7,883 nt of DNA from Oligoflexia bacterium (GTDB taxonomy: Bacteria > Myxococcota_A > UBA796 > UBA2385). Of this stretch, positions 1 through 7,271 are shown in pieces. The translations under genes and the position numbers were made by a program. How positions within the stretch are numbered: the first letter of the stretch is position 1; every line of letters begins with the position of its first letter. Under the pieces are notes generated by a model. The model worked only from the letters and a program-made list of their open reading frames with translations. It was not told the origin of the DNA and made no database searches. The stretch covers positions 1 through 7,883 of the forward strand of contig JAADHA010000212.1 of NCBI GenBank assembly GCA_013152105.1, written 5' to 3'.

Positions 1-730
1 TGTTGATGGCCCGGTATCCGCCGCGCTCAAGGTGGTAGGCCAGCCTGCCCATCATGTAGACCGCGTGAAACAGGTCGTCGTTCTCGGCGATACTCGGCCA
101 GCACTCTCGGACACCAGCACCCAGCCCGGTGCCGGCATCCTTGACGACCCGCTTCGGGCTCAGGCCCTGACGGTCGCGGAGCTTGCCCAGAGACTTTGCC
201 CAGGTCTCACCGGAACGGCTGTCGTGAACCTCGAGCTGGAACAGATACTGGGTGTCCAGGTCGATACCGGCCAGCACGGGGCGACCCTGGCTGAACATCT
301 CATCCAAGGCGATGCTGTCGATTCCTGAAAGGTCGACCTGATCCTGCACGGCTGCGGCCCGTTGCTCTGCATCGTGCAGCACGCTCCACACCTTGCCGTA
401 GCTCCATGCTGTGCCGTACAGGATCGGCAGCACCTCCACGATGTCGCGGATGGACGCAGGCGTCACCACCCGCAGTGCGACCACCGCCCGCTCGATATCC
501 GCCGGTGTCAACGCCAACGAGAAGCTGTCGACAACCTCGGACTCCGCTGGCATGAACTCTGTCTCGAGAGCCACTCGTGCACGCTCACGAAGGTCGTAGA
601 CGCCCTGGCGCCGGATGCCGTGCTCTCGCGCCAAGTCGGTGACGACTCCGTACTCGCCTTGCGCCACCAGCGCGAGGGCGGCAATCTGGGATGCAGAGGA
701 GGGGTGAAGAGGTTGCCTGGGCTGGGTCAT
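1..730 (-). CDS. DDE-type IS transposase, N-terminal part (runs off left edge)
   Basis: The minus strand reads without a stop from ATG at 730 to the window edge, 243 codons. Residues about 15-50 (ALVAQGEYGVVTDLAREHG, then IRRQGVYDLR) look like an N-terminal helix-turn-helix for DNA binding. Residues about 138-207 look like the first part of an RNase H-fold catalytic core: IALDEMFSQGRPVLAGID puts the first Asp at D143, a strand-rich stretch follows, and RVVKDAGTGLGAG puts the second acidic residue at D198. The third acidic residue would lie beyond the edge. An enzyme of this kind would cut and join the ends of its insertion sequence. No clear Shine-Dalgarno precedes the ATG. I cannot name the IS family. 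A degraded inverted copy of codons 16-48 lies at 7462-7554, which supports its being a mobile gene. Reading frame and transposase class are fairly secure; the DDE residue assignment is by eye. Confidence 0.8.
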   Translation of the reverse strand, partial: MTQPRQPLHPSSASQIAALALVAQGEYGVVTDLAREHGIRRQGVYDLRERARVALETEFMPAESEVVDSFSLALTPADIERAVVALRVVTPASIRDIVEVLPILYGTAWSYGKVWSVLHDAEQRAAAVQDQVDLSGIDSIALDEMFSQGRPVLAGIDLDTQYLFQLEVHDSRSGETWAKSLGKLRDRQGLSPKRVVKDAGTGLGAGVRECWPSIAENDDLFHAVYMMGRLAYHLERGGYRAIN

Positions 731-840
731 GTCGGCCTGATCCGGTGCGGTTGGAAGTAAACCGCCTCTACCATCCCTCCTCGCCTTCACCCACCCACGA
801 TGCAGCAACTACGTCACACAAACTGTCCGCCCAGATGACC
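1..840 (-). mobile_element. Insertion sequence, partial (left part outside window)
   Basis: This covers the transposase gene plus its upstream non-coding lead. The outer end is placed tentatively at about 840, where the minus strand begins GGTCATCTGGGCGGACAG. The same first eight bases occur at 7372, ahead of the second, degraded copy of the element, and a 13-base match (GCTGCATCGTGGG; 794-806 minus and 7438-7450 plus) lies between that point and the shared coding part. The other terminal repeat and target duplication are outside the window, so the boundary is inferred rather than shown. Confidence 0.45.
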
Positions 841-964
841 GGTGCCCGAATTCTCCATCCATCAGGGCGCGACGAGTGGCGCGCAGGTCGTCGCGGATGG
901 CCCACCGGTCCTGGTCTGGAGTCGCGGTGTGCTGGTAGCGTCGCAGGGTCCTCAGGATGGGCAT
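809..964 (-). CDS. Possible small ORF, 51 aa, function unknown
   Basis: ATG at 964 follows the hydrolase stop codon (975-977) by ten bases. The overlapping TGAGGA supplies a GAGG ribosome-binding site at a normal distance, so translation could be coupled to the hydrolase. The product begins MPILRTLRRYQHTATPDQDR and is rich in Arg and Asp, with a plausible amphipathic helix (RDDLRATRRALMDGEF). The last dozen residues, from about GHRSSG on, fall where the insertion-sequence end is suspected (about 840). The original gene may therefore have been longer and truncated by the insertion. I recognise no family. The call rests only on the start context and composition, and it could be a chance ORF. 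Confidence 0.3.
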   Translation of the reverse strand: MPILRTLRRYQHTATPDQDRWAIRDDLRATRRALMDGEFGHRSSGRTVCVT

Positions 965-974
965 GGCACGATCC

Positions 975-3045
975 TCAGTCTGGGTCACAGGCCCCGTCGC
1001 AGGGGTTCACCACGGTCCCGGTCTCTACCAGGGTCAGGACCTGGCTCATGGCGACGTCGGTCGTGATGGCGTCGCTGTGAACATTGTTGTTCTGGGTTGG
1101 AATGGTGTTTTGCTCGGGAGGCATGTACTCGGCCACGCTATCCGGCAGCAGGATCTGGGTCAGGGCCACGTCGTCGCTCAGCGGTGCGCTGACGGTGTCG
1201 ACGCCGTAGATTGGGTCTATGGCGGTCTCCAAGTGGCTGGCACCGACGGTCCGAACCAGGATCTCGGTGGCCAGGTTGGGGACCTCGCAGTCCCCGATCG
1301 CTTCTTGGACGAGCACGGTCTGCGTCCCGCGCTCGGGGATCAGCCGACCCAGGTTGACCGGGTCGCTGGCGTCGAACCAGGACTGCAAGGCGTTGATGAA
1401 CACGAGCTGGGTGAGGGGATCGGGGTAGAGCAGATCCATCAGGGTGTCGATCTCGGCGAAGTGAACAGAGCGCTGCATCATATTGACCCAGCCCGCTCCG
1501 GGCACCGCCAGGGATGAGCGGCTGATCTCTTCGTCCAGACCGGTCAGGCTGGTGCCCTGGATGCCGCCCAGGCTGACGCCGTAGTAGTACAATTGGTCGG
1601 GGTCGAGCAGGGGTTGCTCGGGGGTGTGAGCGACTGAATCGAGGTACTGGAGGTCGTTGCGTGCCAGCTCGATCAGCGCGATGTTGGGCCAGCCGATCGG
1701 TGATGATTCGGATCCGCGAGATGTCGGGGACGACTTCCTTGATGATCAGATCCAGGTCTCCGCTCGACAGTCCGATCCAGTCCGTTGCCACCAACACGAC
1801 ACCGGCCTGTTGCGCCATGTACTGAAACAACGGGGCCGGGCTGCCACTGTAGATGTAGTCGCGCCCGCTGCCGAAGATGCCGTGGCCGATCACGACCAGC
1901 GGGACCGACTGGTCGGCGGACAGGCCGGAGGGAATGACCATCGTATAGTCGTATGAGGCCCGGACCTTTTGCTGGATGGCGCTGTAGTTGTCGTCGCTGT
2001 AGACCAGCTCTTGGTCGGACAGGAAGCTGGGAGGAGCGAAGGTGCCCGTGACGACCAGGGAGACATCGTCGTTGGGGTCGGTGATGATGTCGTCCACGGT
2101 GTAGTCCATGCCGGTCTTGGCGATGGTCGCCAGCGCCTGGTCTCGCATTCCGGTGATCGGCCCCAGGATCTGTTCGCGGCTGGCGACCTGGTATTCCCAG
2201 GCGACCAGCAGGTCCTGGCGGCTCAGGCCCGCGGTCGAGAGGGCGGGAAAGAGGACCTGTTCGTAGCGATCACGCATACCCTCGACCCGGTCATCGTCGG
2301 TGGTGAGCCCGTCTCGGAGGGCGACGAAGGCGTCGGGCGAGGTGAAGGGGGCGCCGTCGGTATCGACCAGGTCCGTGGTCAGGGCGACGACGTAGCGTTC
2401 GCCTGGTTCGAGCGGGGCCACGGGCCGCAGGATCAGCGCCCAGCGGCCATCGTAGTCAAGGTCCCGGTTGGACTGGTCCATCTCGACAAGCAGGGGGACG
2501 CGCGACCCGTCGGAGACGCGCACCAGGGCCATGGCGCTGTCGCTGGCCAGGCTGGCCTCTTCATCACCGGGACCGTGCAGCAGGGCGTCATCGACGTCGC
2601 GCCCCAGGTTGATCAGCACCGGACTGATTGGCGAGACGCCATCGAAGCCGTTGAAGATGGCGGGGTCGACGGGCAGCTCACCATCGGGGCTGTGGAACAT
2701 CTCCAGGCTGTAGTTCAGGCGCAGGCCGGTCTCGCTGGTGCTGTCGTCGACCATGGTGGTCAGATTTGGCCAGGGCGTCAGGCAGTCGTCTGCCATGGCG
2801 AAGGGGCTGCAGTTGGGGTCGAGGTCGAGGTGCCAGGGTGTCGAAGTGGTCGTCCCAGTCGTCCCAGTCGTCCCGGTTGGCCCGGTCGTGGCGGTCGAGC
2901 CGGTGTCGTCGCCCGATCCCTGGCCGCCGCAGGCGCACAGGCCCAGCACCGCCGGGAGGAGGACGAGGGGAGCGAAGGGGCGGGTGAGCTGGCGGGCGAG
3001 CGTGGTGGGGAGCAGACGCACAGGCACCTCGGGGCGGGCCCGCAC
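975..3045 (-). CDS. Alpha/beta-hydrolase-fold lipoprotein (lipase/esterase-like), frameshifted
   Basis: Two overlapping frames together give one protein of about 689 aa. The first frame runs from GTG at 3045 (or, better, GTG at 3021, preceded by GAGG five bases upstream) to about 1690. The second frame carries on to the stop at 975-977. The N-terminus is a lipoprotein signal ending LGLCAC (lipidated Cys about residue 39), followed by a Thr/Gly-rich linker. The hydrolase signature is split across the shift: VIGHGIFGSG (oxyanion region) and VATDWIGLSSGD lie before it, and the nucleophile elbow YYGVSLGG (Ser near residue 491) lies after. A likely acid is the Asp in AIGDCEVPN and a likely His is in NNNVHSDAI. 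The tail GTVVNPCDGACDPD is typical of secreted relatives as I recall them. Probably an outer-membrane-anchored esterase or lipase of unknown substrate. The join at 1686-1690 (GGCCCAAC on the minus strand) has one base too many or two too few. It may be a real mutation or a sequence error. Confidence 0.8.
2849..2893. repeat. 9-bp tandem repeat coding the Thr/Gly linker of the hydrolase
   Basis: The plus strand shows GTCGTCCCA twice (2849-2857, 2858-2866) and GTCGTCCCG (2867-2875), followed by two diverged units to 2893. On the coding (minus) strand each unit gives Gly-Thr-Thr-type tripeptides. The repeat is in frame, so copy-number change alters only the length of the flexible linker between the lipid anchor and the catalytic domain. 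Confidence 0.75.
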
Positions 3046-3088
3046 GATAGCCCGAGCGAGGGGCGGCTCGCCGCGCTAAGTCTGCATC
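3022..3088. promoter_or_regulatory. Divergent intergenic region between hydrolase and acylphosphatase
   Basis: Only 43 bases separate the outermost hydrolase start (3045) from the acylphosphatase ATG (3089), or 67 if the hydrolase begins at 3021. Promoters for both directions must lie here or inside the opposing gene. It is GC-rich and I cannot identify -10/-35 boxes or an operator. A weak 5-bp hairpin (GCGAG/CTCGC, 3056-3071) is present. Confidence 0.35.
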
Positions 3089-3366
3089 ATGGAGCGCGTA
3101 TACATCACCATTAGCGGCCGGGTCCAGGGCGTCTGGTTCCGCGCCAGCACGAAGACCCAGGCCCTTGAACTGGGGCTGCTCGGGTGGGTTCGTAATCGGC
3201 GCAATGGACAGGTTGAGGTCATGGCTGAGGGGCCGCGCCCGCGCTGGATGCCCTGGTTGCCTGGTGCCAGCACGGTCCTGATATGGCCATGGTGGTGGAA
3301 GTCAGCACGGACTGGCAGCTTGCGGCTGGCGGGCTTGTGGACTTCGAGATCGGTCCGACCTTCTGA
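3089..3366 (+). CDS. acyP: Acylphosphatase, with a one-base frameshift
   Basis: The enzyme hydrolyses the carboxyl-phosphate bond of acyl phosphates in the cytosol. From ATG at 3089 the protein reads MERVYITISGRVQGVWFRAS, the family signature with catalytic Arg18 in VQGVWFR. GWVRNRRNGQVEV follows, with catalytic Asn36; the Arg-Asn spacing of 18 equals that of the known enzymes. After MAEG (codon 48) the frame is lost: adding one G to the GGGG run at 3229-3232 restores AAPALDALVAWCQHGPD and then a normal ending VDFEIGPTF with stop at 3364-3366. The corrected product is 92 aa, the usual length. As written, the initial frame instead reads on into the next gene. No clear Shine-Dalgarno precedes the ATG. 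The gene is divergent from the hydrolase and is first in a rightward cluster. Identity is very secure; whether the gene is broken in the organism is not. Confidence 0.88.
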
Positions 3367-3427
3367 CCCGCCCAAGACCGAGCGCGTCGCGATAGCCTGG
3401 GTCGACCCACGCTCTCTGGAGCCCCCC

Positions 3428-4135
3428 GTGTCCGAAACTCTCAGCTTCCCCCAAGTCCAGTCTCTCTTTGATTCTCTCGGCGTCAAGGACTTTGGCGCCG
3501 ACCTGCCCGAAGGCCGTCTGCACTGGACGGACGCAGCAGGCAAGGTCGTGGCGACGGCTCGTTGTCGCGCCATCCTGTCCTGGGCTGGCGGCAATCACAG
3601 CGCGCTGTGGGCCGATGCCATCGACAGCTTCAAGGACGCAGGCGTGCCCTGCCTTGAGTCCCCCGATGGAGAGAACCCCTACGTCGAGGACATCGACGAG
3701 CTCGAAGCCCAAGAGATGGCCGGACAGGCAGCCCAGCTCGTCAGTGCCCAGTTTTTGTACGCGGCCCCCACCGGCGGCGGCGGCAAGCTCTTCCTGGCCG
3801 TGACCGAGTTCACGCCGGGTGGCCGAGACCCAGACCCGGCCGACGACGCGCGTCGGGTACAGGCCGCGCGGGTCTGGACCGCGGGTCGCCTGAAGCGCCT
3901 GGGCGAACTGCTGGCCCAGGGTGAAGTCGACCAGGTCGCGTCCCTGTTGGGCGCCCTGTCCGGCCAGGCCCGGCAGCAGGCGGACTTCGTGGTGCGCGGG
4001 ACCGACCTGGCACCCCGTCTCAGCGGTCTGGCCACCCAAGCCCAGTTGTGGGCCAGCGCCCTGCCTGATCAGGCCGACCGGGTCGCTTACGAACTCGGTA
4101 TCGCCGCCCACGCCTGGGAGCCGACTCAGGAATAG
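3428..4135 (+). CDS. Conserved-looking protein of unknown function, 235 aa
   Basis: The start is taken as GTG at 3428, preceded by GGAG with six-base spacing (TGGAGCCCCCCGTG) and lying 61 bases after the acylphosphatase stop. The same frame is open further upstream only because of the acylphosphatase frameshift. The protein has no signal peptide or membrane segment and is probably cytosolic. Visible parts are a strand-like start (GRLHWTDAAGKVVATARCRA) and an aromatic turn, SWAGGNHSALWADAI. An acidic stretch follows (DGENPYVEDIDELEAQEMAG), then QLVSAQFLYAAPTGGGGKLF and an Ala/Gln/Leu-rich helical C-terminal half. The Trp-containing middle part faintly recalls DUF6882-like proteins, but that is a weak impression and not a call. 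Its place between acylphosphatase and a transporter, with only 40 bases to the next start, suggests co-transcription. Confidence 0.72.
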   Translation: MSETLSFPQVQSLFDSLGVKDFGADLPEGRLHWTDAAGKVVATARCRAILSWAGGNHSALWADAIDSFKDAGVPCLESPDGENPYVEDIDELEAQEMAGQAAQLVSAQFLYAAPTGGGGKLFLAVTEFTPGGRDPDPADDARRVQAARVWTAGRLKRLGELLAQGEVDQVASLLGALSGQARQQADFVVRGTDLAPRLSGLATQAQLWASALPDQADRVAYELGIAAHAWEPTQE

Positions 4136-4175
4136 TGCCGCCGCCCAAAAGTTCCGGACGAGGTATGCCACCAAG

Positions 4176-6365
4176 ATGCCGAGCCCTTCGTCCCCCGCAG
4201 CAAATCAAGTGCCCTCGGGAGATCCAGGCACTGGCCAGACCGTAGAGCGCTTCGGAACCTACAACGGGGTCTTCCGGCCGGTCTTTCTGACGATCCTCGG
4301 CGCGATGCTCTACCTGCGCGAAGGCTGGATGGTCGGTGACGCCGGCGTGCTCGGTGCGCTGCTGATCATCCTGGCCGCGGGTGCGATCACCGGCACGACC
4401 ACGCTGTCCCTGGCCACCATCGCCAGCAATGTACGGGTGCGTCCGGGCGGGGCCTTCGCCATCATCGCCCAGGCCCTGGGCCTGGAAGCCGGCGGTGCCA
4501 TCGGGATCCCCCTCTTCATCGCCCAGGCGGCCTCGGTGGCGATGTATATCTTCGCCTTCTCTGAAGCCTGGGCCTACATCTTCCCGACCCACCCCCAGGT
4601 CCTGGTGGCGGGGGTGGCTTTTGCTGGCATCGCCTTGTTGGCATGGCGCTCGGCGGGCCTGGCATTTCGGGCTCAGGCGGTGATGATGGTGGTGGTGGTC
4701 GTCGCCCTGCTGTCGGCCCTGGGCGGACTGTTTACAGCCGACCAACTTCACGTTCCCGTTCTGTTTGGCCACCTGCCCCAGGCCAACCTGCTCGATGCCT
4801 TCGCCATCTTCTTCCCAGCCGCCACGGGCATCATGGTCGGGGCCGGGATGTCGGGCAGTCTGTCCGACCCGCGACGGTCGATTCCACGTGGAACGTTGTG
4901 GGCCTGGGGGACGACATTACTGGTGTATGCTGGATTTACGCTGTTCTATGGCGCGATTGGCTCGCCCGATGAGCTGATCGCTGACAAGACCATCATGGTG
5001 AACCGGGCTGCGGTGCCCGCCCTGGTCCTGGCCGGTCTGTTGTCCTCTACCCTGATGGCCGCCTTGTCCTCGCTGGTGGCCGCCCCTCGACTGCTCCAGG
5101 CCATGGCTAGCTGTGGTGTCATGCCCGCTGGCGCCTGGTTGGGGCGCTTGACCCCCAAGGGCGAACCGCGCAACGCCGTGCTCGCCACCACCGGGCTGGC
5201 CGCGCTCGGCCTGGCCGCGGGCTCGCTCGACGCTATCGCTCCCCTGATCACCAGCTTCTTCGTGATGACCTTCCTGGCCATCAACGGGGTCGTCTACCTG
5301 GAGCAGGTCCTGGGTATGATCAGCTTCAGACCGGCTTTTCGCATTCCGACCCTCGTGCCCCTGGTCGGGGTCGGGCTCTGTCTGGCTGGCCTGTCTCTCA
5401 GCAGTCCCTTTGGCGGTGTGCCCGAGCTGGCGCTGGTTGTCGGCATCTATGTGTTGCTGTCTCGGCGCCACCTCGACACGCCTTGGGAGACCGTTCGGTC
5501 TGGTGTCGCCGTGACCCTGGCGGCGTGGGCTGCTCGCCGCGCCGAGCACATGGAGCGCACGGAACGAGCATGGAAGCCAGACCTGCTGGTGCCTGTCGCC
5601 ACCGTTCCGCAGGTCCAGGACCTTCGCCCGCTGGTCGAGGCCCTGACCCGGCGAAACGGGTCCATCCGCTGGGTCGCGTTGGGACAGCACTCCGAGCTGG
5701 CCGCCGCGCTCCCCGCCTTGGTTGATCGCCAGTATGGGCAGGGCCTCAGCGCGACCTGGACGCACCTGCAGACCCACGCCTATATGGACGGTGTGGGGCT
5801 GGCGCTGGATGCGCTGGGTGGCTCGCTCTTTCCACCCAATCTGGTGCTGGTCGACGTACCGCGGGTCAGCGACGACGACATCGGCGCCTACATCGCGCAC
5901 TGTCAGCGGTGCGCCATCGGCCTCGCTCTGTGGCTGCCTCACCCCAAGGGCTCTCTTGGTCCACGCAAACAGATCTCGGTCTGGCTGTCGGATCGTTCGC
6001 CCGACTGGAAGCTGGAGTTGCACGTCGCCAACCTGGACTTGCCGGTCCTGGTCGGCTTTCTGCTTGCAGATGCCTGGGGTGCCTCGTTGCGACTGGTCAT
6101 GGCGCTGCAGGACCCGACCCAGGTCATCGAAGCCCGCGAATTCCTGTGCGATCTCGTGGATCAGGCGCGCCTCCCTTCCAGCACCGAGATCTATGTGGGC
6201 GACCAGGGCTTCCAGGCCGCGCTGCGCTTGTCTCCCAAGGCCGACCTGCACATCTTCGGAATCGGCTTGACGGTAAGCAAGGACCGGCTGGCCGAGGTCT
6301 CCACCGCTTGTGGGGGTAGCACGCTGTGGCTGCTCGACTCTGGCGGCGAGAGCGCGTTGGCCTGA
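4176..6365 (+). CDS. SLC12-type cation-chloride cotransporter family protein
   Basis: A 729-aa APC-superfamily permease, expected to move cations with chloride (or organic substrates in some prokaryotic relatives) across the inner membrane. ATG at 4176 is preceded by GAGG 12 bases upstream; the open frame before it overlaps the previous gene and is not used. Residues about 30-430 are hydrophobic, about 12 helices. TM1 reads GVFRPVFLTILGAMLYLREG with GWMVG after it. TM3 begins VRPGGAFAIIAQALG and is followed by GGAIGIPLFIAQAASVAMYI. TM6 carries the cotransporter hallmark FFPAATGIMVGAGMSG plus SLSDPRRSIPRGT (212-240). TM8 has AALSSLVAAPRLLQA (295-309). From about 430 a soluble domain follows with the SLC12 C-terminal pattern RTERAWKPDLLVPVA (W466). 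The Tyr of eukaryotic GGAYY, which contacts K+, is Phe here (F94). The ion specificity cannot be read from sequence alone. Confidence 0.9.
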   Translation: MPSPSSPAANQVPSGDPGTGQTVERFGTYNGVFRPVFLTILGAMLYLREGWMVGDAGVLGALLIILAAGAITGTTTLSLATIASNVRVRPGGAFAIIAQALGLEAGGAIGIPLFIAQAASVAMYIFAFSEAWAYIFPTHPQVLVAGVAFAGIALLAWRSAGLAFRAQAVMMVVVVVALLSALGGLFTADQLHVPVLFGHLPQANLLDAFAIFFPAATGIMVGAGMSGSLSDPRRSIPRGTLWAWGTTLLVYAGFTLFYGAIGSPDELIADKTIMVNRAAVPALVLAGLLSSTLMAALSSLVAAPRLLQAMASCGVMPAGAWLGRLTPKGEPRNAVLATTGLAALGLAAGSLDAIAPLITSFFVMTFLAINGVVYLEQVLGMISFRPAFRIPTLVPLVGVGLCLAGLSLSSPFGGVPELALVVGIYVLLSRRHLDTPWETVRSGVAVTLAAWAARRAEHMERTERAWKPDLLVPVATVPQVQDLRPLVEALTRRNGSIRWVALGQHSELAAALPALVDRQYGQGLSATWTHLQTHAYMDGVGLALDALGGSLFPPNLVLVDVPRVSDDDIGAYIAHCQRCAIGLALWLPHPKGSLGPRKQISVWLSDRSPDWKLELHVANLDLPVLVGFLLADAWGASLRLVMALQDPTQVIEAREFLCDLVDQARLPSSTEIYVGDQGFQAALRLSPKADLHIFGIGLTVSKDRLAEVSTACGGSTLWLLDSGGESALA

Positions 6366-6417
6366 TCGAAGCTCGCGACAGGCGATAGGCTGTCTCCACC
6401 TTCCCAGGAGTTCCCCC

Positions 6418-6780
6418 ATGGACAAGCCTGACGGCAAGCCAGAAGCGCAGGACCCCACAGCACAGGACCCCACAGCACAGGACCCCACAGCACAGGAGCC
6501 CGCCGACGTGAAGATCCGGCGCAAGTCGCTGGGCTGGAGTCGTGCTGAGCTGGCCCATCGCGCCGGGATCGACCCTCGAGTCGTGCAGCTCATCGAGCTG
6601 TCGCAGTGGACCGAGTCCGGTGCCCTGACTCGGGTGGGCCAGGTCCTGGCCCGGGCCGAGTCTGGCGAGACCGATGTCCATCTGCGCAAGGTGCAGCCCG
6701 AAGCGGGCGCCAGTCGGTTCAGCAACGCGCAGGACGACGACGTGCCGCGCATGACCGGGGGCAAGATCCCCGAGGCATGA
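6418..6780 (+). CDS. Small XRE-like helix-turn-helix protein with DPTAQ repeat
   Basis: A 120-aa protein. ATG at 6418 has a strong Shine-Dalgarno (AGGAG, seven-base spacing) 52 bases after the transporter stop. Residues 11-27 are a threefold Gln-Asp-Pro-Thr-Ala repeat (disordered, acidic) encoded by 15-bp units. Residues about 31-80 fit a Cro/CI-type helix-turn-helix: VKIRRKSLGWSRAELAHRAG, then IDPRVVQLIELSQW, where SRAELAHRAG and IDPRVVQLIE match the second and third helices. The short C-terminal tail (about 81-120) is polar and ends GGKIPEA. It may bind DNA as a local regulator, possibly of the upstream transporter cluster, although that target is only inferred from position. The recognition helix is less canonical than in classical XRE repressors. 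Confidence 0.8.
   Translation: MDKPDGKPEAQDPTAQDPTAQDPTAQEPADVKIRRKSLGWSRAELAHRAGIDPRVVQLIELSQWTESGALTRVGQVLARAESGETDVHLRKVQPEAGASRFSNAQDDDVPRMTGGKIPEA
6448..6492 (+). repeat. 15-bp perfect tandem repeat, three units, in-frame
   Basis: The unit CAGGACCCCACAGCA occurs three times without a mismatch (6448, 6463, 6478), followed by a diverged partial unit at 6493. Each unit codes Gln-Asp-Pro-Thr-Ala. Exact identity of the copies suggests recent expansion by slippage, and length changes would stay in frame. Confidence 0.93.
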
Positions 6781-6789
6781 AGCGACGGG

Positions 6790-6831
6790 GCGCTGCGGAT
6801 CAGGCGCTGCGGATCAGGTGCTGCGGATCAG
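6790..6831. repeat. 14-bp tandem repeat across a convergent gene end
   Basis: GCGCTGCGGATCAG at 6790-6803 and 6804-6817, then GTGCTGCGGATCAG at 6818-6831 and a partial copy GTGCTGCG at 6832-6839. The unit length is not a multiple of three. The stop codon of the leftward membrane-protein gene (TGA, 6814-6816 minus) lies inside the second unit. The first unit begins ten bases beyond the stop of the rightward helix-turn-helix gene. Confidence 0.9.
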
Positions 6832-7251
6832 GTGCTGCGCGAACGCGACCACTCGCGAGTGGGGCTGGCCTGTGGGCACGCGGCGTCGCTCGGCTGGATC
6901 GTCCAGGTCCAGCACCAACACGCCACCGATCGCGTCGTTTTCGACCGAGCAGCTTCGCAGCCGCTGTCGAGGCACGGACAGGCCGTGGGGCAAGAGGACC
7001 GTGTTGCCGCGGACCGCGACATCGCCCTGGTAGGCCCAGAACAGGAAGACGATCAGGCCGCTCAGGCTGAGCGCCGAGAGCAGCAGCAGGAGCATCGCGA
7101 CAACGCCTGCCAGCAGCTTGTGGCCGAGGGTCGCCAGCAATACGGCGGTCGTCATCAGGGCGATGATGAGCAGCCAACGGGGGGCGCGAGACATTCGCCA
7201 GGCGCGTAGGCTCAGGTGACGGCTTGGGGACGTGGCTTGGGACCGGCTCAT
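6814..7251 (-). CDS. Two-helix inner-membrane protein with a strand-rich C-terminal domain, function unknown
   Basis: From ATG at 7251 the product is 145 aa; the frame is open upstream to another ATG at 7320 (168 aa), and neither start has a convincing ribosome-binding site. After a basic N-terminus (SRHLSLRAWRMSRAPR) come two closely spaced hydrophobic segments: WLLIIALMTTAVLLATLG (about 26-43) and a longer one, LLAGVVAMLLLLLSALSLSG continuing to LIVFLFWAY (about 46-73). The remaining 70 residues (GDVAVRGNTVLLPHGLSVPR, later GGVLVLDLDD and VVAFAQHL) have a beta-rich pattern ending in a helix, as in small PH-like membrane-associated domains. The family is not identified. It is convergent with the helix-turn-helix gene, with only 33 bases between the stops. 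Confidence 0.7.
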   Translation of the reverse strand: MSRSQATSPSRHLSLRAWRMSRAPRWLLIIALMTTAVLLATLGHKLLAGVVAMLLLLLSALSLSGLIVFLFWAYQGDVAVRGNTVLLPHGLSVPRQRLRSCSVENDAIGGVLVLDLDDPAERRRVPTGQPHSRVVAFAQHLIRST

Positions 7252-7271
7252 GGCAGCAGTGCTAATGGGCC

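Noticed and set aside
362..760. Plus-strand open frame of 132 codons at the left end
   Set aside because: Antisense to the transposase N-terminus; it resembles the tail of the coiled-coil ORF only because both are complements of the same transposase segment.
1969..3114. Long plus-strand open frame of 381 codons opposite the hydrolase
   Set aside because: Its Val/Gly/Asp-rich product is the antisense shadow of a gene with clear lipoprotein and hydrolase motifs; GC-rich codon bias keeps the opposite strand open.
3089..4135. A single 348-aa fusion of acylphosphatase N-terminus with the next protein
   Set aside because: The middle 60 residues are Trp/Arg/Pro-rich nonsense, while the shifted frame gives a perfect acylphosphatase ending; the fusion is an artefact of the missing base.
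3302..4174. Minus-strand open frame of 290 codons
   Set aside because: Antisense to the 235-aa gene, low-complexity product without motifs, and the plus strand has the better start and ribosome site.
6448..6492. CRISPR-like repeats
   Set aside because: Units are contiguous without spacers and lie in-frame within a coding sequence.
4917..6764. Long minus-strand open frame of 615 codons
   Set aside because: Fully antisense to the transporter C-terminal half and the helix-turn-helix gene; its CAVGS repeat is just the reverse of the 15-bp repeat.
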